A stretch of 13,852 bases of DNA from contig CAYGVS010000027.1 in the NCBI GenBank assembly GCA_964353635.1, forward strand, positions 1 through 13,852, read 5' to 3'. Below are positions 1 through 7,200 of this stretch, in pieces. The notes beneath the pieces are model-generated. The model was given only the letters and a program-made list of their open reading frames with translations. It searched no databases and was not told where the DNA came from. The translations under genes were made by a program, and so were the position numbers. Source of the DNA: JAPLVB01 sp964353635 (GTDB taxonomy: Archaea; Aenigmatarchaeota; Aenigmatarchaeia; QMZP01). Within the stretch, counting starts at the first letter, position 1; every line of letters begins with the position of its first letter.

Positions 1-17
1 AAAGGGGCGGCAGAAAG

Positions 18-25
18 CTTATATA
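18..25 (+). promoter_or_regulatory. TATA box of rpoK
   Basis: The sequence cttatata, preceded by a purine-rich BRE-like gaaag, is centred about 30 bases before the rpoK ATG at 52. Archaeal transcription normally starts about 25 bases downstream of the TATA box, so the mRNA would have a leader of only a few bases or none. This fits the lack of a GGTG Shine-Dalgarno site before this gene. Confidence 0.65.
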
Positions 26-51
26 GGAATTTCCCATAGATTAGGGTTAAT

Positions 52-258
52 ATGGCTAACAATAAGTACAAAAGCAGGTACGAGAAGACAAGAATCATCT
101 CCGCAAGAACGCTGCAGATATCTCAGGGCTCTCCTGTTCTAGTCAAGGTCCCGAAAGGGATGACCAAGCCCATTGAGATAGCCAAGCTGGAGTGGGAGGC
201 CGGAGTGATACCCATTGACATAAAGCCCAAGTCTCCTGGCGGAGAGAAGAAGCCTTAA
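52..258 (+). CDS. rpoK: DNA-directed RNA polymerase subunit K (Rpb6/omega homologue)
   Basis: This is the small RNA polymerase subunit that helps assemble and stabilise the core enzyme, equivalent to eukaryotic Rpb6 and bacterial omega. The 68 residues match the archaeal family over nearly the whole length. They show the YEKTRIISARTLQIS segment at residues 10-24, a GSPVLVKVP turn, and the signature PIEIAKLEWEAGVIPI at about 41-56. Only a short Lys/Pro/Gly-rich tail follows. The ATG at 52 lies about 27-34 bases after a clear TATA box, which suggests a leaderless or near-leaderless mRNA. The next gene, of the enolase family, begins 72 bases later. The order rpoK-eno-rpsB is widespread in archaea and supports the call. 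The gene that often precedes it, rpoN, is outside the window. Confidence 0.95.
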   Translation: MANNKYKSRYEKTRIISARTLQISQGSPVLVKVPKGMTKPIEIAKLEWEAGVIPIDIKPKSPGGEKKP

Positions 259-300
259 GCTTATTATGGATGGGCGACCTTCTGGCTGCCTGATGTCAAA

Positions 301-309
301 CTAATTAAT
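301..309 (+). promoter_or_regulatory. Possible TATA-like element before the enolase-family gene
   Basis: The AT-rich ctaattaat is centred about 26 bases ahead of the ATG at 331, the spacing expected for a leaderless archaeal transcript. No GGTG-type ribosome site precedes this gene. The match to a TATA consensus is weak, and a second AT-rich stretch (gcttattat, 259-267) is an alternative. Read-through from rpoK is also possible. Confidence 0.3.
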
Positions 310-330
310 CCTGGCCTTCAATTTATCTCT

Positions 331-1506
331 ATGATGACTGACGCCAGGCTGCTTCGGGCATTCAATTCCAAGGGAGAGCCTGCTGTCAGGGTGAAGCTTA
401 TATCCGAATCCGGAGTCTATTCAGCCTGCGTGCCTTCCGGTACATCCAAAGGCTCGAACGAGGCCAAGGAGTTCTCTTTCGAAAAAGCGCAGAAGATATT
501 CCCAAAGGTCAGGCAGAAGCTCATAGGGCTCCATGACCTCAAGAAAGTGGACGGCATTCTTCTGGATATTGACAGGACCAGGAACTGGGGCCTTATCGGC
601 GGCAACCTCGCCCTGGCATTATCCGTCGCTTCCGCAAGGGCACAGAGCAAGGGGAGCCTGTGGAGGCTGGAAGGGCTCCATGATGAGAACATCTTTCCTT
701 TTCCTCTTGGGAATGTCATGGGTGGGGGAGCGCACGGAGGCGGGACAGACTGGCAGGAGTTCCTTCTGATACCCCACCTTGCAAAAAACCCTTTCCAGGC
801 AACAGAGAGCCTGATCCATGCATGGTCTCTCATCGGGGAGGAGCTGAAAGCCAGGAAGATATCGCTTGGAAGGAATCTGGAGAGCGCCTGGATGTCCTCC
901 CTGAATGAGGAGAAGACGCTGGACCTTATATCTGGCGTTGCTGAGGATTTCCGCATGAGGATAGGTGTGGATTTTGCTGCATCCGGATTCTGGAACGGCA
1001 AGGCTTACAGCTATAAGAAATCCGGGAAGACATTGAGCACCGACCAGCATTTTGAGCTTGTCAAGGACGCTGTCCAGAGGTATAAAATCTGGTACCTGGA
1101 GGACCCGTTCCATGAGGACGGATTCGCTTCCTTCTCAGCCCTTACAAGGGAGCTTGGGAAGAAATGCATGATAGTGGGGGATGATCTCTACTGCACACAG
1201 CTGAGGAGGCTTGAGAAAGGAGTGACAGAAAAGGCTACGAATGGAATCATAATCAAGCCCAACCAGGCAGGCACGCTTTCTCAGGCAGGAAGTGTGGTGT
1301 CCCTCGCAAAGAGATACGGCCTCGCACCTGTGGTCTCCCACAGGTCAGGGGAAAGCATGGATGACTGGATAGCCGACCTCGGCCTTCTCTGGAAAACCCC
1401 TCTCATCAAGACAGGAATAATGGGAATGGAGAGACTCGCAAAGCACAACAGGCTAATCGAGCTTTGGGAAGAGGTACCTAACCCAAAGATGGCGGAGCTG
1501 CCTTAA
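331..1506 (+). CDS. eno: Enolase-family protein with altered catalytic loop
   Basis: Enolase interconverts 2-phosphoglycerate and phosphoenolpyruvate in glycolysis and gluconeogenesis. The protein has 391 residues, against roughly 410-430 for most enolases. Recognisable parts are the PSGTSKG loop (35-41), GGGAHGGG with His135, WQEF with Glu143, metal ligands Asp214, Glu257 (LEDP) and Asp284 (VGDDL), Lys309 in IIIKPNQAGTL, SHRSGES (His337, Arg338, Ser339) and Lys360 in LIKTG. The conserved GDEGG(F/V)APN loop is replaced by GRNLESAWM (180-188). The glutamate that pairs with the catalytic lysine (Glu211 in yeast) is therefore missing unless Glu184 takes its place. The SEF after the Asp214 strand is SGF, and the SxRSER segment after IKTG is IMGMER. 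Two ATGs occur at 331 and 334. The position between rpoK and rpsB is the classic place for archaeal eno. The family is certain; enolase activity is doubtful. The symbol reflects family and position. Confidence 0.85.
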   Translation: MMTDARLLRAFNSKGEPAVRVKLISESGVYSACVPSGTSKGSNEAKEFSFEKAQKIFPKVRQKLIGLHDLKKVDGILLDIDRTRNWGLIGGNLALALSVASARAQSKGSLWRLEGLHDENIFPFPLGNVMGGGAHGGGTDWQEFLLIPHLAKNPFQATESLIHAWSLIGEELKARKISLGRNLESAWMSSLNEEKTLDLISGVAEDFRMRIGVDFAASGFWNGKAYSYKKSGKTLSTDQHFELVKDAVQRYKIWYLEDPFHEDGFASFSALTRELGKKCMIVGDDLYCTQLRRLEKGVTEKATNGIIIKPNQAGTLSQAGSVVSLAKRYGLAPVVSHRSGESMDDWIADLGLLWKTPLIKTGIMGMERLAKHNRLIELWEEVPNPKMAELP

Positions 1507-1736
1507 ATGGCTATTTTCCTATTATAGACGTCGATGGTGTGTATTTTATCTTCTGTGGATAAGCCTAATTTCGATAGTGCTGTGTGAGTGGAATCGATGC
1601 TTGAATCAGCGTGCATTTCCAAGAGGATTTCCCTGTATTTTAATATGCCATACTCATCCAAGTTGCTGCCCAATATTCTGGCCGCCTCTTCCATTTTTCT
1701 ATCATAGTTTCTGGCTTTGGGTTTTTTCAGTACCAT
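1503..1736 (-). CDS. Hypothetical protein of 77 residues
   Basis: I do not recognise this protein. It is a small, soluble, charged sequence with no membrane segment. It has a Lys/Arg-rich start, predicted helices around EEAARILGSNLDEYGILKYR and a C-terminal DVYNRKIAI. The best start is the ATG at 1734-1736. It has GGTG six bases upstream (1743-1746 on this strand), the same arrangement seen before rpl19e and rplR. An upstream in-frame GTG (1743-1745) lies inside that ribosome site and would give 80 residues. The end overlaps the enolase-gene stop by four bases, tail to tail, and rpsB diverges on the other side. Base composition is more AT-rich than its neighbours (23 G/C in 60 bases at 1621-1680), which could mean acquisition or a loosely constrained gene. 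Confidence 0.55.
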   Translation of the reverse strand: MVLKKPKARNYDRKMEEAARILGSNLDEYGILKYREILLEMHADSSIDSTHTALSKLGLSTEDKIHTIDVYNRKIAI

Positions 1737-1742
1737 CCATGA

Positions 1743-1746
1743 CACC
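1743..1746 (-). promoter_or_regulatory. Shine-Dalgarno site of the 77-residue gene
   Basis: GGTG on the minus strand lies six bases before the ATG at 1736. It is complementary to the archaeal 16S 3' end (anti-SD ATCACC). The same GGTG with a 5-6 base gap occurs before rpsB, rpl19e and rplR, which favours the ATG over the upstream GTG as the start. Confidence 0.5.
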
Positions 1747-1822
1747 TAATACATCTATGGCAGCAAGACTTTAATTCATATGTTGCAATAAGCCATCAGC
1801 CGGAAAACAACGCTTTTAAACC

Positions 1823-1830
1823 CTTATATA
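1823..1830 (+). promoter_or_regulatory. TATA box of rpsB
   Basis: The sequence cttatata continues into an alternating AT run to about 1841 and lies about 50 bases before the rpsB ATG. With a start site about 25 bases downstream, the mRNA leader would be roughly 20-28 bases and would include the GGTG ribosome site at 1870. This promoter probably drives rpsB-rpl19e-rplR. A second AT-rich element, cttttaaa (1813-1820), lies just upstream. Confidence 0.6.
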
Positions 1831-1869
1831 TATGTTATATGATAATTCCTTAGATGCTGGAAGCTATAT

Positions 1870-1873
1870 GGTG
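1870..1873 (+). promoter_or_regulatory. Shine-Dalgarno site deciding the rpsB start
   Basis: GGTG ends five bases before the ATG at 1879. The in-frame GTG at 1873 overlaps this site, so it is unlikely to be the start codon. Confidence 0.6.
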
Positions 1874-1878
1874 TGAAT

Positions 1879-2454
1879 ATGCTGGTTAACAAGACTGAAT
1901 ATCTGACTGCAGGCGTGCACATAGGCATGAAGTCATGCACACCCTTCATGAAGCAGTTCGTGTACAAGATAAGGGATGACGGCTTGGCTGTCTTCAACTT
2001 GCAGAAGGTTGACGAGAGGATAAAGATAGCTGCTGATCTCCTTTCGAAGTACAGCAATCCCCTTGTGGTTTCCAGGAAGGAGAGCGCAAGCAAGGGAGTA
2101 GAGGCCTTCGTGAAGGAGATCGGAGGGAGAGCCATAGCAGGAAGGTTTTCTCCTGGGACTCTCACCAATCCCTCTTATAAGGGCTTCTATGAGCCTGATG
2201 TCATTTTCGTCGTGGACCCTCTTGTGGACAACCAGGTCATAAAGGAGGCCAAGAAGAAGCGCGTGCCGGTGGTGGCCATGTGCGACACGTTCAACCATCC
2301 CAAGGACGTGGATTATGTGATACCGATGAACAACAACGGCAAGAAGTCCGTTGGCCTAGTTTTCTGGATACTGGCAAGGGAGATATTGAAGAGCAAGGGC
2401 GAGATCAAGAAGGATGTTGAGTTCAAGCCCAAGGTTTCGGATTTCGGTGATTGA
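1879..2454 (+). CDS. rpsB: 30S ribosomal protein S2 (uS2)
   Basis: S2 is a late-binding protein of the small ribosomal subunit. The 191 residues carry archaeal-type signatures in order: LTAGVHIGMK near the start, VYKIRDDGLAVFNLQKVDERI, GRFSPGTLTNP at the centre, EPDVIFVVDPLVDNQVIKEA, VPVVAMCDTFNHPKDVDYVIP, and NNNGKKSVGLVFWILAREIL near the end. The short acidic C-terminus is normal for archaeal S2. I chose the ATG at 1879 because GGTG lies five bases upstream; the GTG at 1873 would add two residues but overlaps that site. rpl19e follows with one base between stop (2454) and start (2456). Its GGTG site lies inside the rpsB coding sequence, which points to translational coupling. S2 after the enolase gene is the usual archaeal order; S2 followed by L19e is not. 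Confidence 0.96.
   Translation: MLVNKTEYLTAGVHIGMKSCTPFMKQFVYKIRDDGLAVFNLQKVDERIKIAADLLSKYSNPLVVSRKESASKGVEAFVKEIGGRAIAGRFSPGTLTNPSYKGFYEPDVIFVVDPLVDNQVIKEAKKKRVPVVAMCDTFNHPKDVDYVIPMNNNGKKSVGLVFWILAREILKSKGEIKKDVEFKPKVSDFGD
2446..2449 (+). promoter_or_regulatory. Shine-Dalgarno site of rpl19e inside rpsB
   Basis: GGTGAT (2446-2451) lies inside the last codons of rpsB, with GGTG ending six bases before the ATG at 2456. It selects this ATG over the earlier in-frame ATG at 2414 and the later one at 2462. Confidence 0.65.
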
Positions 2455-2455
2455 T

Positions 2456-3019
2456 ATGGGGATGGCTTCTGTCAGGAAAATGGCTGCAGGGATGCTCAAG
2501 TGCGGCGAGTCAAGGATAAGGATAGACGTCACCAAAGAGGTTGAGGAAGCCCTCACAAGGGATGACGTGCGTTCACTGATTCGTTCCGGGCTTGTATGGA
2601 AGGTACAGAAGAAGGGAACATCGAAGTTCCGCGTCAAGCGGCTCGCCAGGCAGAAGAAGAAAGGCAGGCGGACAAAAGAAGGCAGCAGAAAGGGGACTTT
2701 CAGGGCAAGGAGCGGCCCAAAGAAGATGCACTGGATAAAGAGCATAAGGGCGCTGAGAAGGCTTCTGAAGGAGCTCAGGCAGAACGGCCAGATCGAGCCG
2801 GCCACTTACACTGAATTCTACCCGAGGATAAAGGGAGGGGAATTCAGGAACAAGAAGCACATTCTTACTTATCTTGATGAGCACGACCTCCTCAAATCAA
2901 GGAAGGAGGCGGGTGTGAAGAAGAAGGAAAGGCCTGCACCGAAAGCGGAGAAACCTAAAGTGCTGAAGGCACCCAAGCCAGGCAAGACAAAAGCCAAAAA
3001 AGCGGAGAAGAAGCAGTGA
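2456..3019 (+). CDS. rpl19e: 50S ribosomal protein L19e (eL19)
   Basis: L19e is a large-subunit protein found in archaea and eukaryotes but not in bacteria. The 187 residues show the family pattern: VRKMAAGMLKCGESRIRID at the start, a helical region with EALTRDDVRSLIRSGLV, the Arg/Lys-rich KKGRRTKEGSRKG RNA-binding stretch (about 68-80), WIKSIRALRRLLKELR (93-108) and the GGEFRNKKHILTYLDEHDLL block. Residues from about 150 on form a Lys/Ala/Pro-rich tail (KKKERPAPKAEKPK and onward) of nearly 40 residues, longer than I expect for archaeal L19e. The start at 2456 has a GGTGAT site in front and gives one-base spacing to rpsB. rplR follows after 11 bases, also with a GGTG site, so the three ribosomal genes look like one operon. 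Confidence 0.95.
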   Translation: MGMASVRKMAAGMLKCGESRIRIDVTKEVEEALTRDDVRSLIRSGLVWKVQKKGTSKFRVKRLARQKKKGRRTKEGSRKGTFRARSGPKKMHWIKSIRALRRLLKELRQNGQIEPATYTEFYPRIKGGEFRNKKHILTYLDEHDLLKSRKEAGVKKKERPAPKAEKPKVLKAPKPGKTKAKKAEKKQ

Positions 3020-3020
3020 T

Positions 3021-3024
3021 GGTG
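3021..3024 (+). promoter_or_regulatory. Shine-Dalgarno site of rplR
   Basis: GGTG lies immediately after the rpl19e stop and six bases before the ATG at 3031. This supports 3031 over the in-frame ATG at 3040. Confidence 0.65.
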
Positions 3025-3030
3025 TGATTT

Positions 3031-3612
3031 ATGAGAAGGATGAGCAGCCGGGTAGTGGCCCACAGGAGAAGAAGGGAGCAGAGGACTGATTACAGGCAGA
3101 GGCTCTCTTTGCTCAAGTCCGGAAAGCCAAGGCTTGTTGTGCGCGCCTCTTTGGGTTCAGTCACATGCCAGATGGTTACCCATGACGAGAAGGGCGACAG
3201 GACTCTTGCATCGGCCAAATCATTCGAGCTCAGGAAGCACGGATGGAAGGGCCAGACAGGGAACATCCCTGCCGCATACCTCACAGGATACCTTTGCGGC
3301 CAGAAGGCTGCAAAAGCGAATATAAAGGAAGCCATAGTTGACATAGGGCTGCAGACATCATCAAAAGGCTCCAGAATCTTTGCGGCTGTGAAGGGAGCTA
3401 TTGATGCTGGGATAAGCATACCGCACTCAGAGGAAATCCTTCCTTCGGAAGAGAGGATAAAAGGCACCCATGTTGCCGAATACGCTTCCATTCTCAAGGC
3501 CAAAAGCCCTGAGGAATACGAGAAGAGGTTCTCGCTTTACCTGAAGAACCAGCTTTCCCCCGAAGAGCTGGCGAAGCATTTTGATGAGGTTAAGGCTAAG
3601 CTGAGGAAGTAA
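3031..3612 (+). CDS. rplR: 50S ribosomal protein L18 (uL18)
   Basis: L18 binds 5S rRNA and helps dock it in the central protuberance of the large subunit. The 193 residues match archaeal L18: a basic N-terminus with HRRRREQRTDYRQRLSLLKSGKPRLVVR, then KHGWKGQTGNIPAAYLTGYLCG, EAIVDIGLQTSSKGSRIFAAVKGAIDAG and IPHSEEILPSEERIKGTHVAEY. A charged helical C-terminus of about 45 residues follows, containing SPEELAKHFDEVKAKL. The length is in the archaeal and eukaryotic range and longer than the bacterial protein. In many archaea L19e-L18 is followed by S5. Here the next gene is an unrelated nuclease-like gene on the opposite strand whose stop codon directly abuts this one (3612/3613). The gene shares the operon with rpsB and rpl19e. 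Confidence 0.96.
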   Translation: MRRMSSRVVAHRRRREQRTDYRQRLSLLKSGKPRLVVRASLGSVTCQMVTHDEKGDRTLASAKSFELRKHGWKGQTGNIPAAYLTGYLCGQKAAKANIKEAIVDIGLQTSSKGSRIFAAVKGAIDAGISIPHSEEILPSEERIKGTHVAEYASILKAKSPEEYEKRFSLYLKNQLSPEELAKHFDEVKAKLRK

Positions 3613-4167
3613 TTATTTCAGCTTTCCTTCCCACAAAGTGAATTTATGGTTTTTATCTATTTTGTATCTGTCAACCCAAGAAAGGTATAGTCCTGTCCAT
3701 TTTGAAGGTATTTCAGATAAAGGTATTCTGAATATCAGTTCTGGATTTCTTGCTGTTCCACGAAAACCAATAATTATGTAAACGTTGTGGCCTTGATTGT
3801 CTATCCTTTTATATCTCTCCAACTGAGAAATGCTACACCATTCTATTTTATCATGGAAAGTATCGCTTTTGAATTTACATTCAACATATATTTCTCTATT
3901 TGAACGCCTATGACGGAAAAGGAAATCTGGATTTTTACTATCTTCTATGAATCGCTCTTTGTTTGTATTATAATCATGTGTTTGGCTGCTAACAGCCCAT
4001 TCATAATCTGGAAACATATTCTTAACGAAATTCTGAAAATCCTCTCCTTTATCAAAACTTTCAGGTTTAACAGCTTCCTTATATGCGACTTTAGTAACTT
4101 TCATGGTCTTGTTAAAAACCTTACCTAAAGTATCAATCATCTGCTCGGTATCAGTTTTCCTTTTCAT
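3613..4167 (-). CDS. PD-(D/E)XK nuclease superfamily protein
   Basis: This is a 184-residue protein with the restriction-endonuclease-like core. It has a helix with KGEDFQNFVKNMFP (40-53), Asp81 in NPDFLF, then the strand EIYVECKF with Glu96 and Lys98 (ExK), followed by IEWCSISQLERYKR with Gln115. This PD...ExK...Q layout is the metal-dependent catalytic site of the superfamily. The strand VYIIIGFRG and the IFRIPLSEIP segment resemble small stand-alone members seen across bacteria. The first 35 residues form a basic helical extension I cannot assign. No methyltransferase or specificity gene is adjacent, so restriction is not shown; defence, repair or a mobile-element role remain open. The gene is markedly AT-rich (21 G/C in 60 bases at 3661-3720, against 36 in 60 at 3241-3300 in rplR), which suggests recent transfer. 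A TATA-like element 24-31 bases upstream fits a leaderless mRNA. Confidence 0.8.
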   Translation of the reverse strand: MKRKTDTEQMIDTLGKVFNKTMKVTKVAYKEAVKPESFDKGEDFQNFVKNMFPDYEWAVSSQTHDYNTNKERFIEDSKNPDFLFRHRRSNREIYVECKFKSDTFHDKIEWCSISQLERYKRIDNQGHNVYIIIGFRGTARNPELIFRIPLSEIPSKWTGLYLSWVDRYKIDKNHKFTLWEGKLK

Positions 4168-4190
4168 ATATTAAATTTTGACTTTTACTC

Positions 4191-4198
4191 TTTTAAAA
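4191..4198 (-). promoter_or_regulatory. TATA box of the nuclease-like gene
   Basis: On the minus strand ttttaaaa is centred about 27 bases before the ATG at 4167. That is the spacing for leaderless archaeal transcription, and no Shine-Dalgarno site is present. A 6-base inverted repeat (AATGAA/TTCATT, 4197-4213) overlaps its upstream edge and could be an operator, or chance. Confidence 0.5.
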
Positions 4199-4284
4199 TG
4201 AAGCCATTTCATTGTGTATTTTTAAATCCATTTCTTTCGGATAAACCTAGAATTTTCGATTTTCGTTGGAAGGTGTCGATTGGG

Positions 4285-7200
4285 TCATACGCTCAGCTCT
4301 TTCCGTATCCTCTCCTCAAGGTTCTTGAGCTTCTGCTCGCTGCTTGCTCGCAGGCCGTCATAGGCCTCCTTGGGTATTATACCCTGCTTGTACTGGTTCT
4401 CCATTAGGGAGAGCATGCGCTCGATTTTTTCCTTCTCAGCCCGAAGGCTTTCCATCTGCGGCTCCTTCTTCACTATGCCTGCGACCGTTTTCGCCTCTGT
4501 GTAGCGGCCGCGGAGCAGTATCTTCATGTTCAAGTTCAACTTCCTTATAACAATCACTAGGAACACTATCACCCCGATCATAAGGATGATTATGAACAGC
4601 CACTCCACTGGTATGATGAACGAAGGGACCTTCTTCGGCTGCGCGCTCTGCAGGAGCTCGGCAGCCCTGTTGTAGAGCCCCCAGCCCGCGTATATGGAGC
4701 CCAGGGCTGCATCATAGTTCTGAACAGTAAGGTAGTCCTCTGTCTCCTTTATCTTGCTTCGTATCTCCTTTATGAGCTTCAGGACATCCTCCACGTCATA
4801 CTCTTCCTTTATCTCGTTGGCCTTTAGCTCAAGCTCATCCGTCTTGGCCTTCAGCCTTGCGAGCTCGAACTCTACCAGGTCCTTCCTTGAGGTGAATATC
4901 CTGAGGGTGAAAATCTTCTGGTCGCTTGTTCCGTCTGCATTCGCCTTTATCTTCACTGTGAAGTCGCCAGACTTGGTCCCTGCAGGCACCTGGAATTTTA
5001 TCGGGATTATCTTGGTCTCATTGGGTTTGATTACACCTACATTGGGATTATCTATTTCGAACCAGCTCGCATCTATCCCTGAAAGCGACAAGGTCACGTT
5101 CGTGGCATCGGCATCCCCTGTGTTCTTTATCTTTATGTTGGGATATTTTGCAACGCCTGACTCAATTCCAAGCTCTTCTGGATATTCTATTATCTTTATT
5201 TCAGGGGCTCCGCCTCCGCCGCCTTTCTCTTCACCACCCCCAGCTGGCGTGCCACCGACTCCTGGCGGAGGCTGCGGCGGCTGAATTCCCGCCTCAGTAA
5301 CCATGAAAGTTACGTTCTTTATTATCGGCGGGCTCATGGCGCTGTAATTGACCATTACGCTCAGGGTGTGCATTCCTGTGTTCTGGCTGCTGTATATGTA
5401 TGCATTCCTCAGGAGAGTGACGTTAGTGTGAGGAGGCGTGCTCACAGGAGGGGTATATGTGGCCTCTTGGGTAGAGTACCATATCCGGGTCCCGTCAGAA
5501 ACCCAGTAGTTTATATCCACATCCTGCCCGAACTCACCCATGTTCTCCACCACTATCTCGAAATCAAGGTAGTCTCCCTTCGGGACTTCGTTATCCAGCA
5601 GTCTGAGCCTCACGTCATACGGGCCTCCTTGGGCAACCCTGAACGCCTTCATTATGACAGGGCTACTGAGCGCCCCTTTGGTTGCGTGGATCTCGGCCCA
5701 GTAGTCACCGCTTGGAGTGTTTATGGGCATATAGTAGCTCACTATATAATGGCCCGTATCCTCCCAGTGCACATACGCGCTGGACAGGTTGACCTGAAGA
5801 TAGACGTTGTTCAGTAGAGGGTTGCCTGTGTATACAGTCATATCCATCTGGTCCGGGTCAAGCGGGTTGTAGTTGGAATCGTAAACGTTGATTGAGAATG
5901 TCATGAGGCTGTTGGGATACCACACGACTGTCGTGGCTATGTCTGCGAACAGGCCCTGAGAAGTGCTCTCCTGGACCTGGAATCCCGTTTGGCTTGATGA
6001 GTTGACTGTGACTGATGCATTTGGGTCATAGTAGGTTGACAGAGACGTGGCTGTATAGTTCCCTGTGGGCGCGTCATTAGTCAGGGTGAAATATGGAAGG
6101 GATTCTGCCCAGCCGTCCGTGCCTGTGGTGTAGTTCCTTGAAGTGAAGATTATCCCCTGCGTGTTCCCGTTTGGGTTTGTGAGGGTTATTGTGGTGTTGA
6201 CACCCTGGAGGGAGGTGTAATTGTAGTCCCTGGCCCTATATCCGAAATAGCCCATGTCACCCTGTGCATATGTCTGGGACCCTGTGCTGAAGTTTATGAG
6301 CAGCTTTGTGTAGACATGGAAGGTTGTTGTGTTGGTCTCATTGGTCAGGCTGTTGTCAAAGCCTGTGACTATGACTGTATAGTTCCCCTTGAGTGCAGTA
6401 TCTCCCCAGTTCGCGTACCAGCATGTTGTGCTTCCAAGCACGCAGGCCGCCCAGAAGAGCTGGGTCATGTTTATCTCATCGGTTGTGCCATCAGGCCTTG
6501 TCACGTTCACTGTGACATAGGTTATGCCTGTTCCGGACTGGCTCGTCACGTTCGAATAGATGATGAAATAGCTCGTCTGCTCTGCCTTTGTCGGGGTCAC
6601 ATACAGGAAAACAAGAGGATTCAGGTTGGGATTGAGCGCTATTGCCAGTATCCCGGAGCCGGGGGAGGCGGAAGCTTGCTGCGGGTCTATAGTATAGTTG
6701 GAGTTCTTCCAGTTCTGACCTGCCACCCCAGTGACGTTATAGAGGACTGAAAAAATGTTGGCGGCCTGCTTGGCCACAACGAAGCTTGTGACATTGGTCC
6801 AGCTGTAGTTGGACATGTTGGTACTGGATGTGGCTGGATAGATGTTGAAGTTGAGCTGAATATTTCCCGTGTTGTTTACCATGACGTTGCACACATTACC
6901 TGTGTCAGGCGTCTGCACCTTCTCGCAGTAGGTAGGAGACATGCTCCAGCTCCCGTTCTGGGGAACGGTTATGCTCACATTAATCACTTTGTAGCCGGCA
7001 TTGTTCGTGGTCATGTTTATGGTGCCGTTATATGTCCCTGGATCATAGCCAACAGGGACTGTCGCATTCACAGACACGTTCTGCACAGAGCCCCCGGAAA
7101 GGCTTGCAACTCCTGAAGGGGAGAGGGACAGTGTGATATTCGTGAAGCCCGAAACATTGAATGCTATGCTGAGCACCGGGTCATTGCCAGTTGAATTCAG

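Noticed and set aside
259..330. A tRNA, terminator or small RNA in the gaps at 259-330, 1737-1878, 4168-4284 and 10165-10205
   Set aside because: I found no cloverleaf, CRISPR-like repeats or strong hairpin with a T-run; the gaps hold only promoter-like AT-rich elements.
417..1001. Long minus-strand frame of 194 codons inside the enolase-family gene
   Set aside because: It is antisense to a gene with clear family motifs, and its translation is Ser/Pro/Arg-rich with no recognisable pattern.
1873..1878. GTG start for S2
   Set aside because: The GTG lies inside the GGTG ribosome site that serves the ATG at 1879.
2414..2455. Earlier in-frame ATG for L19e
   Set aside because: It would overlap rpsB by 41 bases and add 14 residues that do not fit the family; the GGTGAT site points to 2456.
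4198..4407. Plus-strand frame of 69 codons spanning the gap and the tail of the giant gene
   Set aside because: It overlaps the nuclease promoter and the conserved tail of the surface protein, and it has no ribosome site or recognisable content.
5368..5817. Plus-strand frame of 149 codons, with others at 4754-5284 and 6316-6750
   Set aside because: These are shadows of the giant minus-strand surface-protein gene, with no domain pattern and no ribosome site.
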